Source: Phaeoceros laevis
Taxonomy: Eukaryota > Anthocerotophyta > Anthocerotopsida > Notothyladales
Length of the DNA stretch: 64,000 nt
Assembly: GCA_049999765.1 (NCBI GenBank)
Contig: JBNGIQ010006077.1
Location: forward strand, 1-64,000
Reading direction: 5' to 3'
The notes under the pieces are model-generated. The model was not told where the DNA came from and searched no databases. It saw nothing but the letters and a program-made list of their open reading frames with translations. The position numbers and the translations under genes are program-made. This document shows positions 1-10,746 of the stretch, in pieces. The number at the start of each line of letters is the position of its first letter. Positions within the stretch are counted from its first letter, which is position 1.

Positions 1-485
1 GAAATTTTCTACACAACCCCTGCCAGCAACAAAGCCCGTCAGTGACTCATTGCCACTTCGAATTCAGGAAGTGACAGACACTAACGGAGAACTTTGGGGT
101 GCATCATTCCAGGAAAACTATAATGTCAATTGGCTGCTAGCCACTTCGCAAGTCGCTCTTGGATTTGACAACAACTTCATCCAGCATGGCCCATAGATTG
201 AGTCCTGGTACGCCTGCATTAAGGGGAAAGCATGTCAGCCTGCGAGTTCAACTTACTCTTGAGTATGTTACCTGACAGTAACTGGCATGGGTGGTGCATC
301 AACAACTCGCGCAGCATCTCACCTGGCACTGTAGAAGCTAATCCATCCAAGAAACCGGCCTGCACGCAAAAAGCCTGCGAGAGCAGGAACGAATTCGGTT
401 GCGCAGAGAGCCCCAGCACTTCCATGGTTGCAAACACCCAGCCAGCCTGGCTCCCAGCCCAGCTCAGAAGCGATCATCCCCGCGC

Positions 486-745
486 CAGCGCCCACAGCCG
501 CCTCCTCCCTACCCTTGCTCCGGCGTGTTGCTGCCCGCCGCTTGCTGCTGCCACTCCACGCTACTGCCCACTGCAATCGCTTCACATCGCCGCTTGCGTA
601 TTGCTGCCCGCCGCTGCATATAGCCGCTTCACATCGCCGCTTGCGTGTTGCTGCTGCCACTCCACGCTACTGCCCACAGCAGCCGCTTCACATCGCCGCT
701 TCACTCTGCAGCTTCTTGCTACCGCTCCTCACGGCCGCTGCGCAG
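486..745. repeat. Degenerate Cys/His-type low-complexity repeat
   Basis: The phrase CTGCCACTCCACGCTACTG appears near 548 and again near 654, a spacing of about 106 bp. CTTCACATCGCCGCTT appears three times, in the intervals 579-595, 627-643 and 686-702. The unit is imperfect and contains CTGCTGCC runs. No function is evident. Confidence 0.7.
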
Positions 746-1047
746 CTAAAATCGGAATTGCAACCAGCGAATATGCCATTTTCCCGGGAATCACGAACGT
801 CGAATCGCGAAACGTTTGCTAACGAACCTAAGGCCTCGATGCAAAGTCCCTGCCTTACCAGGCAGGGCCAATAAAGCCTAACTCAGCGTTCCGTTCCGTG
901 CGCCTTTTCGTTCTCCAGGCAGGGCCTAGCCCTCCGTAGGGCCATTATTTCATCTCGAGCGGGCTTACGGTCTGCTCGCACGAAAGTTGTTCATAATGCA
1001 CATTTTGCTTACGTGAGACGCGACGTGGCATATGGGCATGCAGCAAT

Positions 1048-1142
1048 CGGCTTATGCCCATCGGAAGAAGGGATAGGGGGTACGCAACATGCGATCGACT
1101 TATGCCCCTCGGAAGAAGGGATGGCGGGTACGCGACATGCGG
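1048..1142. repeat. Tandem duplication, 48-bp unit
   Basis: Two adjacent copies start at 1048 and 1096. Both carry CGRCTTATGCCC, CGGAAGAAGGGAT and GGTACGC-ACATGC in the same order with a few substitutions. The array has no recognisable coding role. Confidence 0.75.
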
Positions 1143-1535
1143 GGCCGGTGGCGCACCAACCTGGAACCGGTACAGCAAGCTTGCCCAAGTGCGTTTTAGG
1201 GGCTGCCGTTTGGAACTACCGGCTGGTTCACGTCTACAGGCTGACACGTAATATTTAGAGACATATCGTACAAGTATCCTGTCGGCAGGAACATGCACAG
1301 ACATGGTATGCGCTATATTGCAACGTGCATGGTATGATATGCTATCCGATAGACTCGATACCCACAACGCGACCAGGCCACTTACTGCGCAGTGACTAGG
1401 CCATGTCATTAGCCCCCGAAAAAAAGTGGCCCCGATCCTTACGCGCCACTGCGCAGTGAGTGCGAAATGTTATGTGACTAGCCCATCTACCATAATTTAC
1501 ATATTGCGAACGGCAGCCGATGACACTATACCATC

Positions 1536-4427
1536 CTACCTTGGAGGTGGATTTGAGTACATGGAATGGAACTGGAATTCCTCAGGGGATGTCCTAGACA
1601 ACTGAATGTCAGGTAGCACAGATCTGCTTGTCCTTGACTTGGCGTAAGGCGCATCATAAGCTGCATGTGCGATGCACCTTTGTTAGTTTTACGACAAAGA
1701 AGTGTAAAAAAGAAAACGTACAACGGGGAAGTTGATGGTGACATACATAGCATGAGCCGGTTACTCCGTGCGATGTTTTGCCTCCTCTTCCAGCAGCAGA
1801 AGATGAAACATCCAAGGGTCAAGGCACCAAGGACTGTGGCCACAAATACTCCGGCTTTAGCTGCTTTTGACATGCCCGTGCTGCAGGAGGAGAAGCCAGG
1901 GCCACACAGGCCTGGGTTGTCCGAAAAGCTGCCCCCAGAAGCATCAGTCAGTATCAAGCTGTTGGATCCTCGAGGCAGCCACAGGTTTAAAATTGCTGAG
2001 AGCAATTCACAAAAAAAAAGGCTGAGAGCTTACTTGAAGCTGGCTCCTTGAATCGCATTTGCACCCAAAGCCTCTGGTACCTCTCCAGACAGCTGGTTTC
2101 CATTGAGATCTCTGGGAGAGCCACACATTCGGTGTGATGAGCATATCAACCTGGTAAGGACTGCCAATAGATGAAAAAGTGCAGCATTCACATGTGGAAG
2201 GGAGCAGGAGCAAGTTACAGCGTTTGAAGTACTGGAAGCTTCCCAAGAGTAACTGGTATTGGGCCGCTTAACAAGTTGTAAGATAGATCCCTGTGCAAAG
2301 TCACCCAGCACAATCTGGTGTTACAGCTGCTCCAAACTTCCAAGTTGCAAACTGCGAGGGGGGTTCCTGAACAAACAGTTACAGAAGGGATAGGAAAGCA
2401 TGCTTACACTGCCGTCAGGTTACTCAAGTTTCCAAGACCAGGCGGTATCTTGCCAGTGATCATATTGTGACTTAGATTCCTGCATGAAGAGGCACACTTA
2501 CGAGTAAGAACTGAGTTTGAAAGATAGTTCTGCTAGTGTATGGTAGCATAGTACCCACGGCCATAGATGATACCAGGACTAGATACAAACGGGGAGAAAT
2601 TAGGGTAGAAGGACGCTTACAGACTCTGAAGGGAGGTAAGCTGTTCTATGTCATCGCTTAGAAAACCCTTCAACCCACGGTTGTCAAGTGACCTGTCCAG
2701 CAGCATTGTACATCAAAGGTGTTAGTATGTGCGAACAGCATGCAAATGGCCTGGTGCACCAGAATGTCCCTTCTGATACCCAACGTACACCATTGGAGGA
2801 ATAGAAAACGTGCAAGACAATCAACGAGCCATGCACTTACAACATACTGAGGACCTGGTAATCCGGTTTGGCTTCACAGTTTATTCCTTCCCATGTGTGC
2901 TCAGCTGGAGCGCATGGATCACCATTCCAGCCAAGACGGGCTGGCACCTTTAGATTCTTCTTCAGTGATTGCAATGCCCAGACTGCAAGCCAACAAGGGA
3001 CCAACGACGGATCTTGGTCTAAGGTTCGCTATCATGAAGAAGCAAAGGAACAAACGAACAAGCACACTCACGTTAAGCTTGGTGCTGAATGTACCTTCTT
3101 CCGCCCTTGTCACATACTCGGTAGGGACAACCTGGTAAATTTCAAACCCATTGACGAGTACTCTACCCCTTATAGGTGTGAATGTCAGAGTCAAGGTATT
3201 TCCACTTATTAGAACTGAATTATTCAGAAAATACGCAGAATAGGGGTTTCCTGCAAGGGCAACTATGTCTACTACATCAAGGTCAGGGAATAGATTTTGG
3301 CCATTGACAGACACCTTAAACGTTCTCTGGCCTTCCGATGTGATATCAGGTGATATCTCTGCAAGGTGGAGCCAGATAGAATAGTTCTGGCCTGAAACCA
3401 CTGGGTAAGTGTAGGATAAAGGCACCCCTGCGGTACTGATTCTGGCAGACTGATACAAGCCTTCGGGGAAGTAATAAGGACCCAAGTTGGTGTTCTCGAT
3501 GGCTGTGACGGTTCCCACAGTACCAATCCCATTTTCTCCCCGAATGCTATCGTCACGACTCCAGTACCGGTTACCCCCCCAGGGGTCAGCACTATAGTTA
3601 AACTTCGGGGCTTTATTTGAGGAGCCACAGCTTACACGCTTGATATTCTTGAGTATAAGGTCGTCAGTGCCCCAGGAATAGGAGTCATCCTTCACCTGAA
3701 GGATCTCGAATGTGGATACTGAGGGATTCCCATGCCCGCTGCTGTGGAAACAAGCAGTGGCAGCTCCGTCCCCCACATAAACCAAAGAATCGGAATACCT
3801 GACATCCAAACTCCCAAGGACGGATATCTTGCTCCAACCAGCTGTGAGCTCGTAAGTCACGGTTCCCTCCAAGGACACATCAAACTGGGGCTCAAGGTTG
3901 GAGTTATCTTGGTCTCCATAAGCGAAGTAGAACCTGCAAAAGGAAATTTCAGTCCATGGCTGTGGGTGAAACATCAATGCAATGCTCACAGACAACCAGC
4001 AACAAACAGCTTAGGCACCTGAAGAAGTAATGGCCAACGGGAACGCTTATGTTATAGCAGTTGTTGCTACCATCTGACTGTCGAAAGTATCGGAGGGAGG
4101 TAAGATCTGGGAACAAATCATTGTGTCTTGATGCAAGGAGCGTGCCGGAGCTGCCACCGGAATAAGCAAAATCTTTCCTCCAACGGACGTTATCGCTGGT
4201 GACATCCTGGGTTGCGCCACAGCTTATGCGCAGCTGGTATGGACTTCCTGATTTCATCACAGCTTCGCAGTCACGCAAACGCCTCGCAAAACTGGACACA
4301 AGTCCAGTCCACCACTCTGTGGCAGGAGGGAAAGGGGAAGGGCAATACCGTTTTGAGCATCCACAACGATAGCTTGGGTGACATAAGTGATGAAGAATGC
4401 TAACGTCCAGCAGCTAGAAACAGCCAT
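1536..4427 (-). CDS. RLP4: Malectin-like/LRR receptor-like protein (RLP4 type, no kinase)
   Basis: Ten exons on the minus strand: 4427-4349, 4247-4019, 3933-3095, 2982-2841, 2692-2621, 2479-2408, 2290-2219, 2111-2034, 1928-1765 and 1660-1536. All junctions are GT-AG, phases agree, and the joined frame encodes about 623 aa. Order of parts: a signal peptide (MAVSSCWTLAFFITYVTQA), a malectin-like carbohydrate-binding region in exons 2-3, the GWNGDPC motif in exon 4, leucine-rich repeats in exons 4-8 (three exons are exact 72-nt, 24-residue LRR modules), a transmembrane helix in exon 9, and a short basic tail with KRRQNI and APYAK. There is no kinase domain. This matches the Arabidopsis RLP4 family (malectin plus LRR, about 626 aa), which is plasma-membrane associated. 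An in-frame upstream ATG at 4466 would add 13 residues, but the 4427 start places the signal peptide at the N terminus. The ligand is unknown. Confidence 0.88.
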
Positions 4428-5436
4428 CTTCCGCAATGCTCCACATGAAATACTGTGTCTCTTCAAGACAGCAGGTAAAACCCTTGGGTGACGCCAGAGC
4501 TGCCTCCAGTGTCCACGAAACTGTCCTCGGCCATGAAACTCAGCTTGTCTAGTGCTCCTTCGAGCTACCTCTGTGCCGCCAGTATGGAAATCCTGCTAGT
4601 GCTCGATGAAGGTTTGCTAATGGCACACGAATGCGGCATTCTTTCAGTTCGGATGGAAACACGTCACAATGTGATCAATGACCAGATGGGAGATCACAAA
4701 CATCCACTTGTGGTTCCCGTTGCTCAAAGCGTGAAGGAAGCACTAAGCTCCCCAGCGCGCGACCTCCGAGTCACTGACCGGGCAACTGGGATTCCATTCA
4801 GCTAGTCTAATCCCGATTCCCGATTATAGGTGACTGTGCGAGATCCTGTTACGTTTATATATCCCGGTGGGAAAACTGAAGTTAGTAAACTTAACTCCCT
4901 AGGTAGTTTAACTGTACGAAAGGTCGTTAATGGCTTGCCGGCCGTGGTGGCAAGGGGACTCGAGTGTACAGCTTCTGGGCTCACGAGTCAGGTCGTCGCT
5001 GTCTTGATTGAACCGAAGTGTGGAGGATTCCGATCCAGGGGGTTTAGAAAATTAGAAGCTCTGTTGCTGGTAGACGTGGTAAGATATCAATTCTCCAAGC
5101 TTGGAATGTCAGGTTGGAAGAACCAGCTTCCCTGTTTTTTGCTGCGATTGTGGACTCTGTTGATCTCCTGTGGAGGTGTGCGTCGTTGGCCTTAAAAACG
5201 GTGCAATTGAAGGGTATGGGGATCGGGAAGGTGAAGCTCAGCTGCTGTCCCGAATTGACGCGATTGCAGAGGGACTGGACTCAAGTCGCTTGTCGAGAGG
5301 TTTTGGAGCTGAGAGGCTAACCTGTGAGCGATTCAACGGCAAGGAGACTGGTTTTTCCTGTTCGGGTGGCCGGCTAAAATGCTCGGGAAGTAAGGGATAG
5401 AAATGCCATACATGTGTCCTTTACCTTCAGGCAATC
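4428..5436. promoter_or_regulatory. Divergent intergenic region between RLP4-like and AIM24-like genes
   Basis: About 1 kb separates the two start codons, so both promoters must lie here, probably with 5' UTR exons. A CTTTACCTTCAG acceptor-like stretch just before 5431 may end a 5' UTR intron of the plus-strand gene. Short open frames at 4488-5400 show no family resemblance. Confidence 0.5.
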
Positions 5437-7765
5437 ATGGCTGCTCCGGCTCTGTCCACGCCCTTCCAGCCATATGTGTATCAGGTACGTTGAACGACTT
5501 TGTCTACTTCCTCAGAAGTCAGCTGGCTAGCGCACTCGATAGGTGCGGTATCCTGGAAATCCTGACCTAAGAACATCGTCATGCTACATGTATCTCTAAA
5601 TTGCAATTTGGATGTGCAGGCCATTATAGAGCACGGAAACCACGTGTTAAGCTAGATCAAGAAATGTGCTAGGGGCCTTTTTGTCAGCTTGGTTAGATTG
5701 AGAGGAAATTATCTTTTTGGAATTATCTGTGGATAGTGTTAGATGAACAAACAAAGTGATAGCCGTCTATAGTTGAGCCTGATTTCATAGCGGGGTTTTG
5801 TAGAAGTAACCAAAGACTTACTTTACCATCCGTTTCTGCTTGTGCTGGTTGAATAATTCAAGCACAACGTGCTCCTGTCTCAGTAGGCATGAAATATTCT
5901 CTTTCGGATGGTTTTTGCAGAGTCCACAAGCATCTGTAACACCCTTTCAAATACTTGGTGCGGAAGCGCAACTGGTGCAGGTATTGTTATTGTTGAAGTT
6001 GTTTATGACATTTATTGTTCGTATCAGGAAAGAAATTGGATCCTTTGCAGGCTGCAGTACTGAGATGTAAATATATGGTTTGTCCTGTAGATAATGTTGA
6101 AGCCCGACGAGAAAATCTTAGCAAGACCAGGTGTGGCTGAACAGTCTGGCTGGCTTAGTTTTTCTGTGGAGAGGTTTATTAATCTGGCTCGTACCTAGGA
6201 ATCTGCAAAAAGGTAAAGAATAAAAAGCGCTTGGGGCTTGATTTCTCAGAGTATCATTTTTCTGTTTCAGGAACCATGTGCTACATGTCTGGATCGGTGC
6301 AAACAGAGAGTAACGCACCTGTGGAGAATAATCTCGTAGCTGGTTTTTTTCAATGGCTGGTTGGGAAGCAGCAGCCAACAGTCACGTATGATGCGTGCAC
6401 CTCTCTTCACATAGTACAGTGCTCTGCGTGAGTCCCTTCTAGGTACTGCAGATAAAGTATTTGTATGATACATTTGACTCGGAAGGTTTGCTTTGTAGGT
6501 TTGTCAACTCAGGATCTCAAGACGGGTATATTGCCCTGGCGCCTCCTTCAGCAGCAAGAATACTGCCGGTGTGAAGTCTTCAGTAAAGCTCAATACTCTT
6601 TTTGAGTGTAGAGAATATGCCAGTGTCTGTTCTGACTTTGACCACTTTACAGGTTGATCTTGCTTTATTTGGTGGGGAGATTATGTGCCAGGTAATTTTG
6701 GTACTCTCAGGACGGAGCATATTATAGCACCTATGGTATCTTTACTGCGTTGTTACTGCTTCCTAATGTTTCCTGGTGTGGCTGGTGCGGTGTCTCAGCG
6801 GGACTCATATCTTTGCTCCATCAATGATGTGAAAGTTACCTCACTGACCACTCGAAGGGTGAGGGCTGGGTTTTTGGTCGCAGAGGTAGGTTAAGTATGA
6901 TGGGAGGCCAGGTAGCAACTAGTACCAGGTTTTACTGTCGTCTAAACCTGAACTGCTTTGTACATTGCAGGGGATGTACATGCACAAGCTAGTGGGGCGG
7001 GGGCTTGCCTTCATCACTGCCGGAGGGTCTAGTAGGTTTTTTCCTGCTGTGACACCTGATGAACTCCTGAATTCCTCATTAAGTTTGTTGACAGGAAACT
7101 TATGGTAGCTGCAACGTGAAGTAGATAGCTCTTGCAAGGTATTAGACTCGTTGGATTGTACTATCGTGACATCATGTGTTGCTATTGCAGTTGCCCAGAA
7201 GAGCTTAGCACGAGGAGAAGTTTTGGTTGTTGACGCAGGATGTGTTGTTGCAATGACAAGCAATGTCAGTCTTGAGGTCAAATACGTGGGAAACGTCAAA
7301 TGGCCGTTTTTTGGGGTAAGCAAAGGACGGGATGGGTGGGAATTTTTTAACAACCACACTACAAATTTGGTGTGAATGGATGGGCTGATGGGCTCAGAAC
7401 TTGAAAATTCGAGACTTAGGAGACACAACGAATGTTCGTGCTTATGTTTTTGGCAGGGTGAAGGTCTCTTCCATGCTCACCTCACTGGCCCTGGGGTGGT
7501 CTTCATCCAGAGCTTGCCATTCAATCGGCTCGTATCCAGAGTAGCAAGGTATGTTGTATGTTATGTGGCTTAAGGCTCCCTTACTTCAGGCAGGCTAAGT
7601 TTTCCGTTTCCACGTCTAAGACGTTTTTGCTCTCGTTTCATCCTGTGCAGAGCTGTTCCAGGTGCAAACATGCGGGAAAACCCTCGGACTTTAATGCACC
7701 TCATCGTGTTTTTCTTCGTAGTGTATGTCATGATTCTTACTCCCCTCCTCCTTGCAGAGGGATGA
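5437..7765 (+). CDS. AIM24-family protein
   Basis: Eleven exons: 5437-5484, 5921-5980, 6091-6130, 6271-6385, 6499-6568, 6653-6691, 6799-6885, 6971-7031, 7191-7315, 7457-7548 and 7651-7765. All junctions are GT-AG with consistent phases, giving 283 aa. The product starts MAAPALSTPFQPYVYQ. It contains the family signatures GTMCYMSGSVQ, DLALFGGEIMCQ, SINDVKV, RGLAFITAGGS and LTGPGVVFIQSLPF, and ends with a hydrophobic C-terminal segment (LIVFFFVVYVMILTPLLLA). AIM24 of yeast is a mitochondrial inner-membrane protein linked to MICOS. Plant and bacterial members share the beta-rich fold, but their role is poorly defined, so the mitochondrial location here is inference. The C-terminal hydrophobic stretch suggests a tail anchor. 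The gene ends only 293 bp before the citrate synthase start. Confidence 0.9.
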
Positions 7766-8058
7766 AACCCCTTTGTAGAACTCTGGGGCTGCAAGACGGT
7801 AGCAAGTTTTGGTTCGAATAATTGCGGGTAGAAGGCGTCCAGAAGGGATAAAACATCTGCGTTCTGCGGTCATACAATTGGTTCGCGGTCATTCCCTCAT
7901 AATGAATATTCCTTCGCGAAGCAAATGGTGCTACTGTGCTGTTTCCCGTCGTGTCACCTCCTTCTGCAAGGAGCCAGGAAAGCAAGACGAGCAGGCTGTA
8001 GTAGTCGTAGCCTAGCTGCCTGCTCCCGGCATCACCAGTTGCGGACTGAAGAGCTGCG

Positions 8059-9501
8059 ATGGCGTCCCGGGTGGCCAGAGCGTTAGCGTCCAGAACGCGA
8101 CGCCATGCTTCTAACCGCCTGTTACCCGCGCAGGCGCACGCATTCTCCAACGCGGCACCAGAGCCTCAGGCGGAGGAGACGACTGATCTGCGCACTCGCT
8201 TGGGGCAGCTTATCCCTGGGGAGCAACAGCGTCTGAAGCAGATCAAGGCCAAGTATGGCAGCGTGTCTCTGGGAGAGACAACAGTGGACATGGCAATTGG
8301 AGGCATGCGTGGAATCAAAGGGATGCTCTGGGAGACGTCGTTGCTGGACGCTGACGAGGGCATCCGCTTCAGAGGTTTCAGCATCCCGGAGTGCCAAAAG
8401 AAGCTTCCTGCCGTGGTGCCGGGAGGGGAGCCGCTTCCGGAGGGCCTCCTCTGGCTGTTAGCCACAGGCGAGGTTCCCAACAAGCAACAGGTGGAAGCTC
8501 TGTCCAAGGATCTGCGGGCTCGAGCTGAAGTTCCTGGAGTGGTGTTCGACGTGCTCAACGCGTTGCCTACCTCCGTGCATCCAATGACGCAGCTGACATC
8601 CGCCATTATGGCACTCCAGACGAAGAGCGAGTTTGCAAAGGCGTATGAGGCCGGCCTGCACAAGAGCAAGTACTGGGAGCCCGTGTACGAGGACTCTCTG
8701 AACCTAATTGCCCGCCTGCCGGAGGTGGCGGCTTACATCTACAGCCGGACGTACAAGGGAGGCAAGGTCATTGCTGCTGACCCGAGTCTGGACTATGGCG
8801 CCAATTTCGCGCATATGCTTGGCTTCTCCGATCCGAAAATGTACGAGTTGATGCGGCTCTACCTGACCATTCACACAGATCATGAGGGAGGGAACGTGAG
8901 TGCTCACACTGTCCGGCTGGTTGGAAGTGCACTGTCAGATCCTTACCTGGCTGTCGCAGCAGGGATGAATGGCCTGGCAGGGCCGCTGCACGGGCTTGCC
9001 AACCAGGAGGTGCTACGTTGGATTCACGAGGTGGTGAAGGACGTGGGGACGGGGGTGTCAGAAGAGCAGCTCAAGGAGTATGTGTGGAAGACTCTGAAGA
9101 GCGGGAAGGTTGTGCCGGGGTATGGACATGCTGTGCTGCGGAAGACGGATCCTAGGTATACCTGTCAACGTGAATTTGCCTTGAAGCACCTGCCAGATGA
9201 TCCGCTGTTCCAGCTGGTTTCGAAGCTGTACAAGGTTGTGCCTCCCATTCTGCTGGAGACCGGTAAGGTGAAGAATCCTTGGCCCAACGTGGATGCGCAT
9301 AGTGGCGTTCTGCTGCAGTACTTTGGCTTGAAGGAGGAGAATTTTTACACTGTGCTGTTCGGAGTGTCTCGCACCATCGGGGTCTTGTCTCAGCTGATTT
9401 GGGACCGAGCGTATGGTCTTCCAATTGAAAGGCCGAAAAGTGTCACAACAGCCTGGATTGAAAGCTACTGCGAGAAGAAGACCTCAGGAGCCGGTGGTTG
9501 A
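8059..9501 (+). CDS. CSY: Citrate synthase, mitochondrial (intronless)
   Basis: A single uninterrupted 480-codon frame. It condenses acetyl-CoA with oxaloacetate to citrate, the entry step of the TCA cycle. The first ~35 residues are Arg/Ala/Ser-rich and lack acidic residues ([20 protein letters not shown]), typical of a mitochondrial presequence. Catalytic residues known from pig citrate synthase are present: His in NVSAH (about 283), His in [16 protein letters not shown] (about 357) and Asp in PNVDAHSG (about 412). LHADHEGGN-type and [10 protein letters not shown] motifs are intact. Length is normal for the eukaryotic mitochondrial type. Flowering-plant mitochondrial genes are split by many introns, whereas this copy has none, which suggests origin by retroposition. 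The C terminus has no obvious peroxisomal SKL-type signal. Confidence 0.97.
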   Translation: MASRVARALASRTRRHASNRLLPAQAHAFSNAAPEPQAEETTDLRTRLGQLIPGEQQRLKQIKAKYGSVSLGETTVDMAIGGMRGIKGMLWETSLLDADEGIRFRGFSIPECQKKLPAVVPGGEPLPEGLLWLLATGEVPNKQQVEALSKDLRARAEVPGVVFDVLNALPTSVHPMTQLTSAIMALQTKSEFAKAYEAGLHKSKYWEPVYEDSLNLIARLPEVAAYIYSRTYKGGKVIAADPSLDYGANFAHMLGFSDPKMYELMRLYLTIHTDHEGGNVSAHTVRLVGSALSDPYLAVAAGMNGLAGPLHGLANQEVLRWIHEVVKDVGTGVSEEQLKEYVWKTLKSGKVVPGYGHAVLRKTDPRYTCQREFALKHLPDDPLFQLVSKLYKVVPPILLETGKVKNPWPNVDAHSGVLLQYFGLKEENFYTVLFGVSRTIGVLSQLIWDRAYGLPIERPKSVTTAWIESYCEKKTSGAGG

Positions 9502-9795
9502 TTTTGTTTTCTTGCTGGATGGGTACAACTGACATTGCGGAAGACTATAGACAGCAACTTCAGGAGTTGCATGACTTGTAAGAGCCCACAGTGTAAAAGA
9601 TTGTGTGAATATCTAGTCAAATAAGGTGTGGGCCTTCGAGAGACGGCTGAGCTAGCTGAGCATTTTGTTGAACTGATTTGAAACTAGCTCCTCGCAAGTG
9701 GATTTTAGCACAGCAGAGGAGCAAGAATTGTCATTTCGCATTGGCCCTAGGAATCTCTGGTCTTTTCGACATGCTCTGCCAGATACTGTGATCGC

Positions 9796-9953
9796 AACAG
9801 ACCTTCTACAAATGCATTTCTCACAGACAGCTGAACTTCGAATATGATCGGAACTCTAAGATCATGTTCTACCGGATTCACACGAAGTCTCTGCAGCTGG
9901 TGCAAGTTCAGCTCCTGAGTGCTCCTTCCTGAGCTTCACCTCGGCAATGAGCA
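9796..9953 (-). repeat. Tandem duplicate of the LYRM7-like terminal exon, acceptor lost
   Basis: The block 9796-9953 recurs almost identically at 9959-10115, a period of 163 bp. The proximal copy contains exon 2 and the stop codon of the neighbouring LYR gene. In the distal copy the splice-acceptor word CATTGCAG reads CATTGCCG, so the AG dinucleotide is destroyed. The duplicate is therefore likely a non-spliced relic in the 3' flank. The stretch 9502-9795 before it holds only the citrate synthase 3' flank. Confidence 0.85.
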
Positions 9954-10023
9954 ATCATAACAGACCTTCTACAAATGCATTTCTCACAGACAGCTGAACT
10001 TCGAATATGATCGAACTCTGAGA

Positions 10024-10429
10024 TCATGTTCTGCCGGATTTACACGAAGTCTCTGCAGCTGGTGCAAGTTCAGCTCCTGAGTGCTCCTTCCTGAGCTTCA
10101 CCTCTGCAATGAGCACAGTCAGTCTTGCAACTGAAAACTTTGCCTCTTTTCAGGAGCAACAACGGGAGGAAGGCCAGAGGCAAACCATAATTTCCTCGGT
10201 CGTTGAGCTTGGCTTGGACAAGGTTTAGGGTCAGGAACTCCGCAGCCTCCCGAGCCTTCACCAGAAGGTCTTGGATCTCCGAAGGATCGGATAACCGCCG
10301 ATGTGTTTCGAACTCGTCCCGAATTTGCTTAGCAGAAGCTACAAGCATTGCTGGATCTCCGTCAAAGCAACGCTTGCGAGTCCTGAGCAGAGTCCTGAAC
10401 GCCGCCATTACTTGCTTGCCAGTGGCCAT
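10024..10429 (-). CDS. LYR-motif protein, LYRM7/MZM1-like Rieske assembly factor
   Basis: Two exons, 10429-10186 and 10103-10024, joined phase 1 across an 82-bp GT-AG intron, giving about 107 aa. The N-terminal pattern, in which the usual L-Y/F-R appears as AFRTLLRTRKRCF, is followed by an FETHR-type segment and NLVQAKLNDRGNYEVKLRKEH. This resembles plant mitochondrial zinc maintenance protein 1 (MZM1/LYRM7). That family is a matrix chaperone that holds the Rieske Fe-S protein before it joins complex III. If the intron is not spliced, the frame reads on to 10070 with an unrelated tail. The spliced tail (EVKLRKEHSGAEL) matches the family better. Upstream (10430-10746) is a short divergent promoter shared with the oxidoreductase gene. 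Confidence 0.8.
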
Positions 10430-10746
10430 CCTGTTTTCCCTGAGCAGTTAATCGTCAAAATCATTCTGGACGACAACCACTTTCTGAATGAGCCGAAGCA
10501 GTCACAAATCTCGTGACCTAGATCTTCCAACAAGCGGATTCCTTCTGAACAATGTCAGTATCCTGACACGTTGACGTGTTCGAGGTTCATCGTTCATCAG
10601 GGACAGAGTGGGACGTCAGCGGCAGAATGCTTGGGCTGCTGCGCAGCGGCATCCCATTGGCCAATACCTTCCTACAGCCCGGTTTCTTTCTTTGCCAAAG
10701 AGCCCCAGCTCTGACTCTGCCCTGCAATTTAGGAGCTTTCGGCACG

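Larger units (their letters stand above)
1..1535. other. Intergenic, low-complexity and repeat-rich flank
   Basis: I see no convincing gene here. Open frames on both strands between 219 and 874 coincide with a degenerate repeat rich in CTGCTGCC and CTTCACATCGCCGCTT words, so I regard them as artefacts of composition. Two near copies of a 48-bp unit lie at 1048-1142. The palindrome ACTGCGCAGT occurs at 1384-1393 and again at 1448-1457. Confidence 0.6.

Noticed and set aside
232-874. Overlapping Cys/Ala/Leu-rich open frames on both strands
   Set aside because: They follow the CTGCTGCC/CTTCACATCGCC repeat in every frame. Codon pattern and lack of motifs show composition, not coding.
2919-3072. 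Extension of the RLP4 exon to the end of the long minus-strand frame
   Set aside because: A GT donor after 3095 and an acceptor before 2982 join in phase to the GWNGDPC segment. The longer frame loses that motif.
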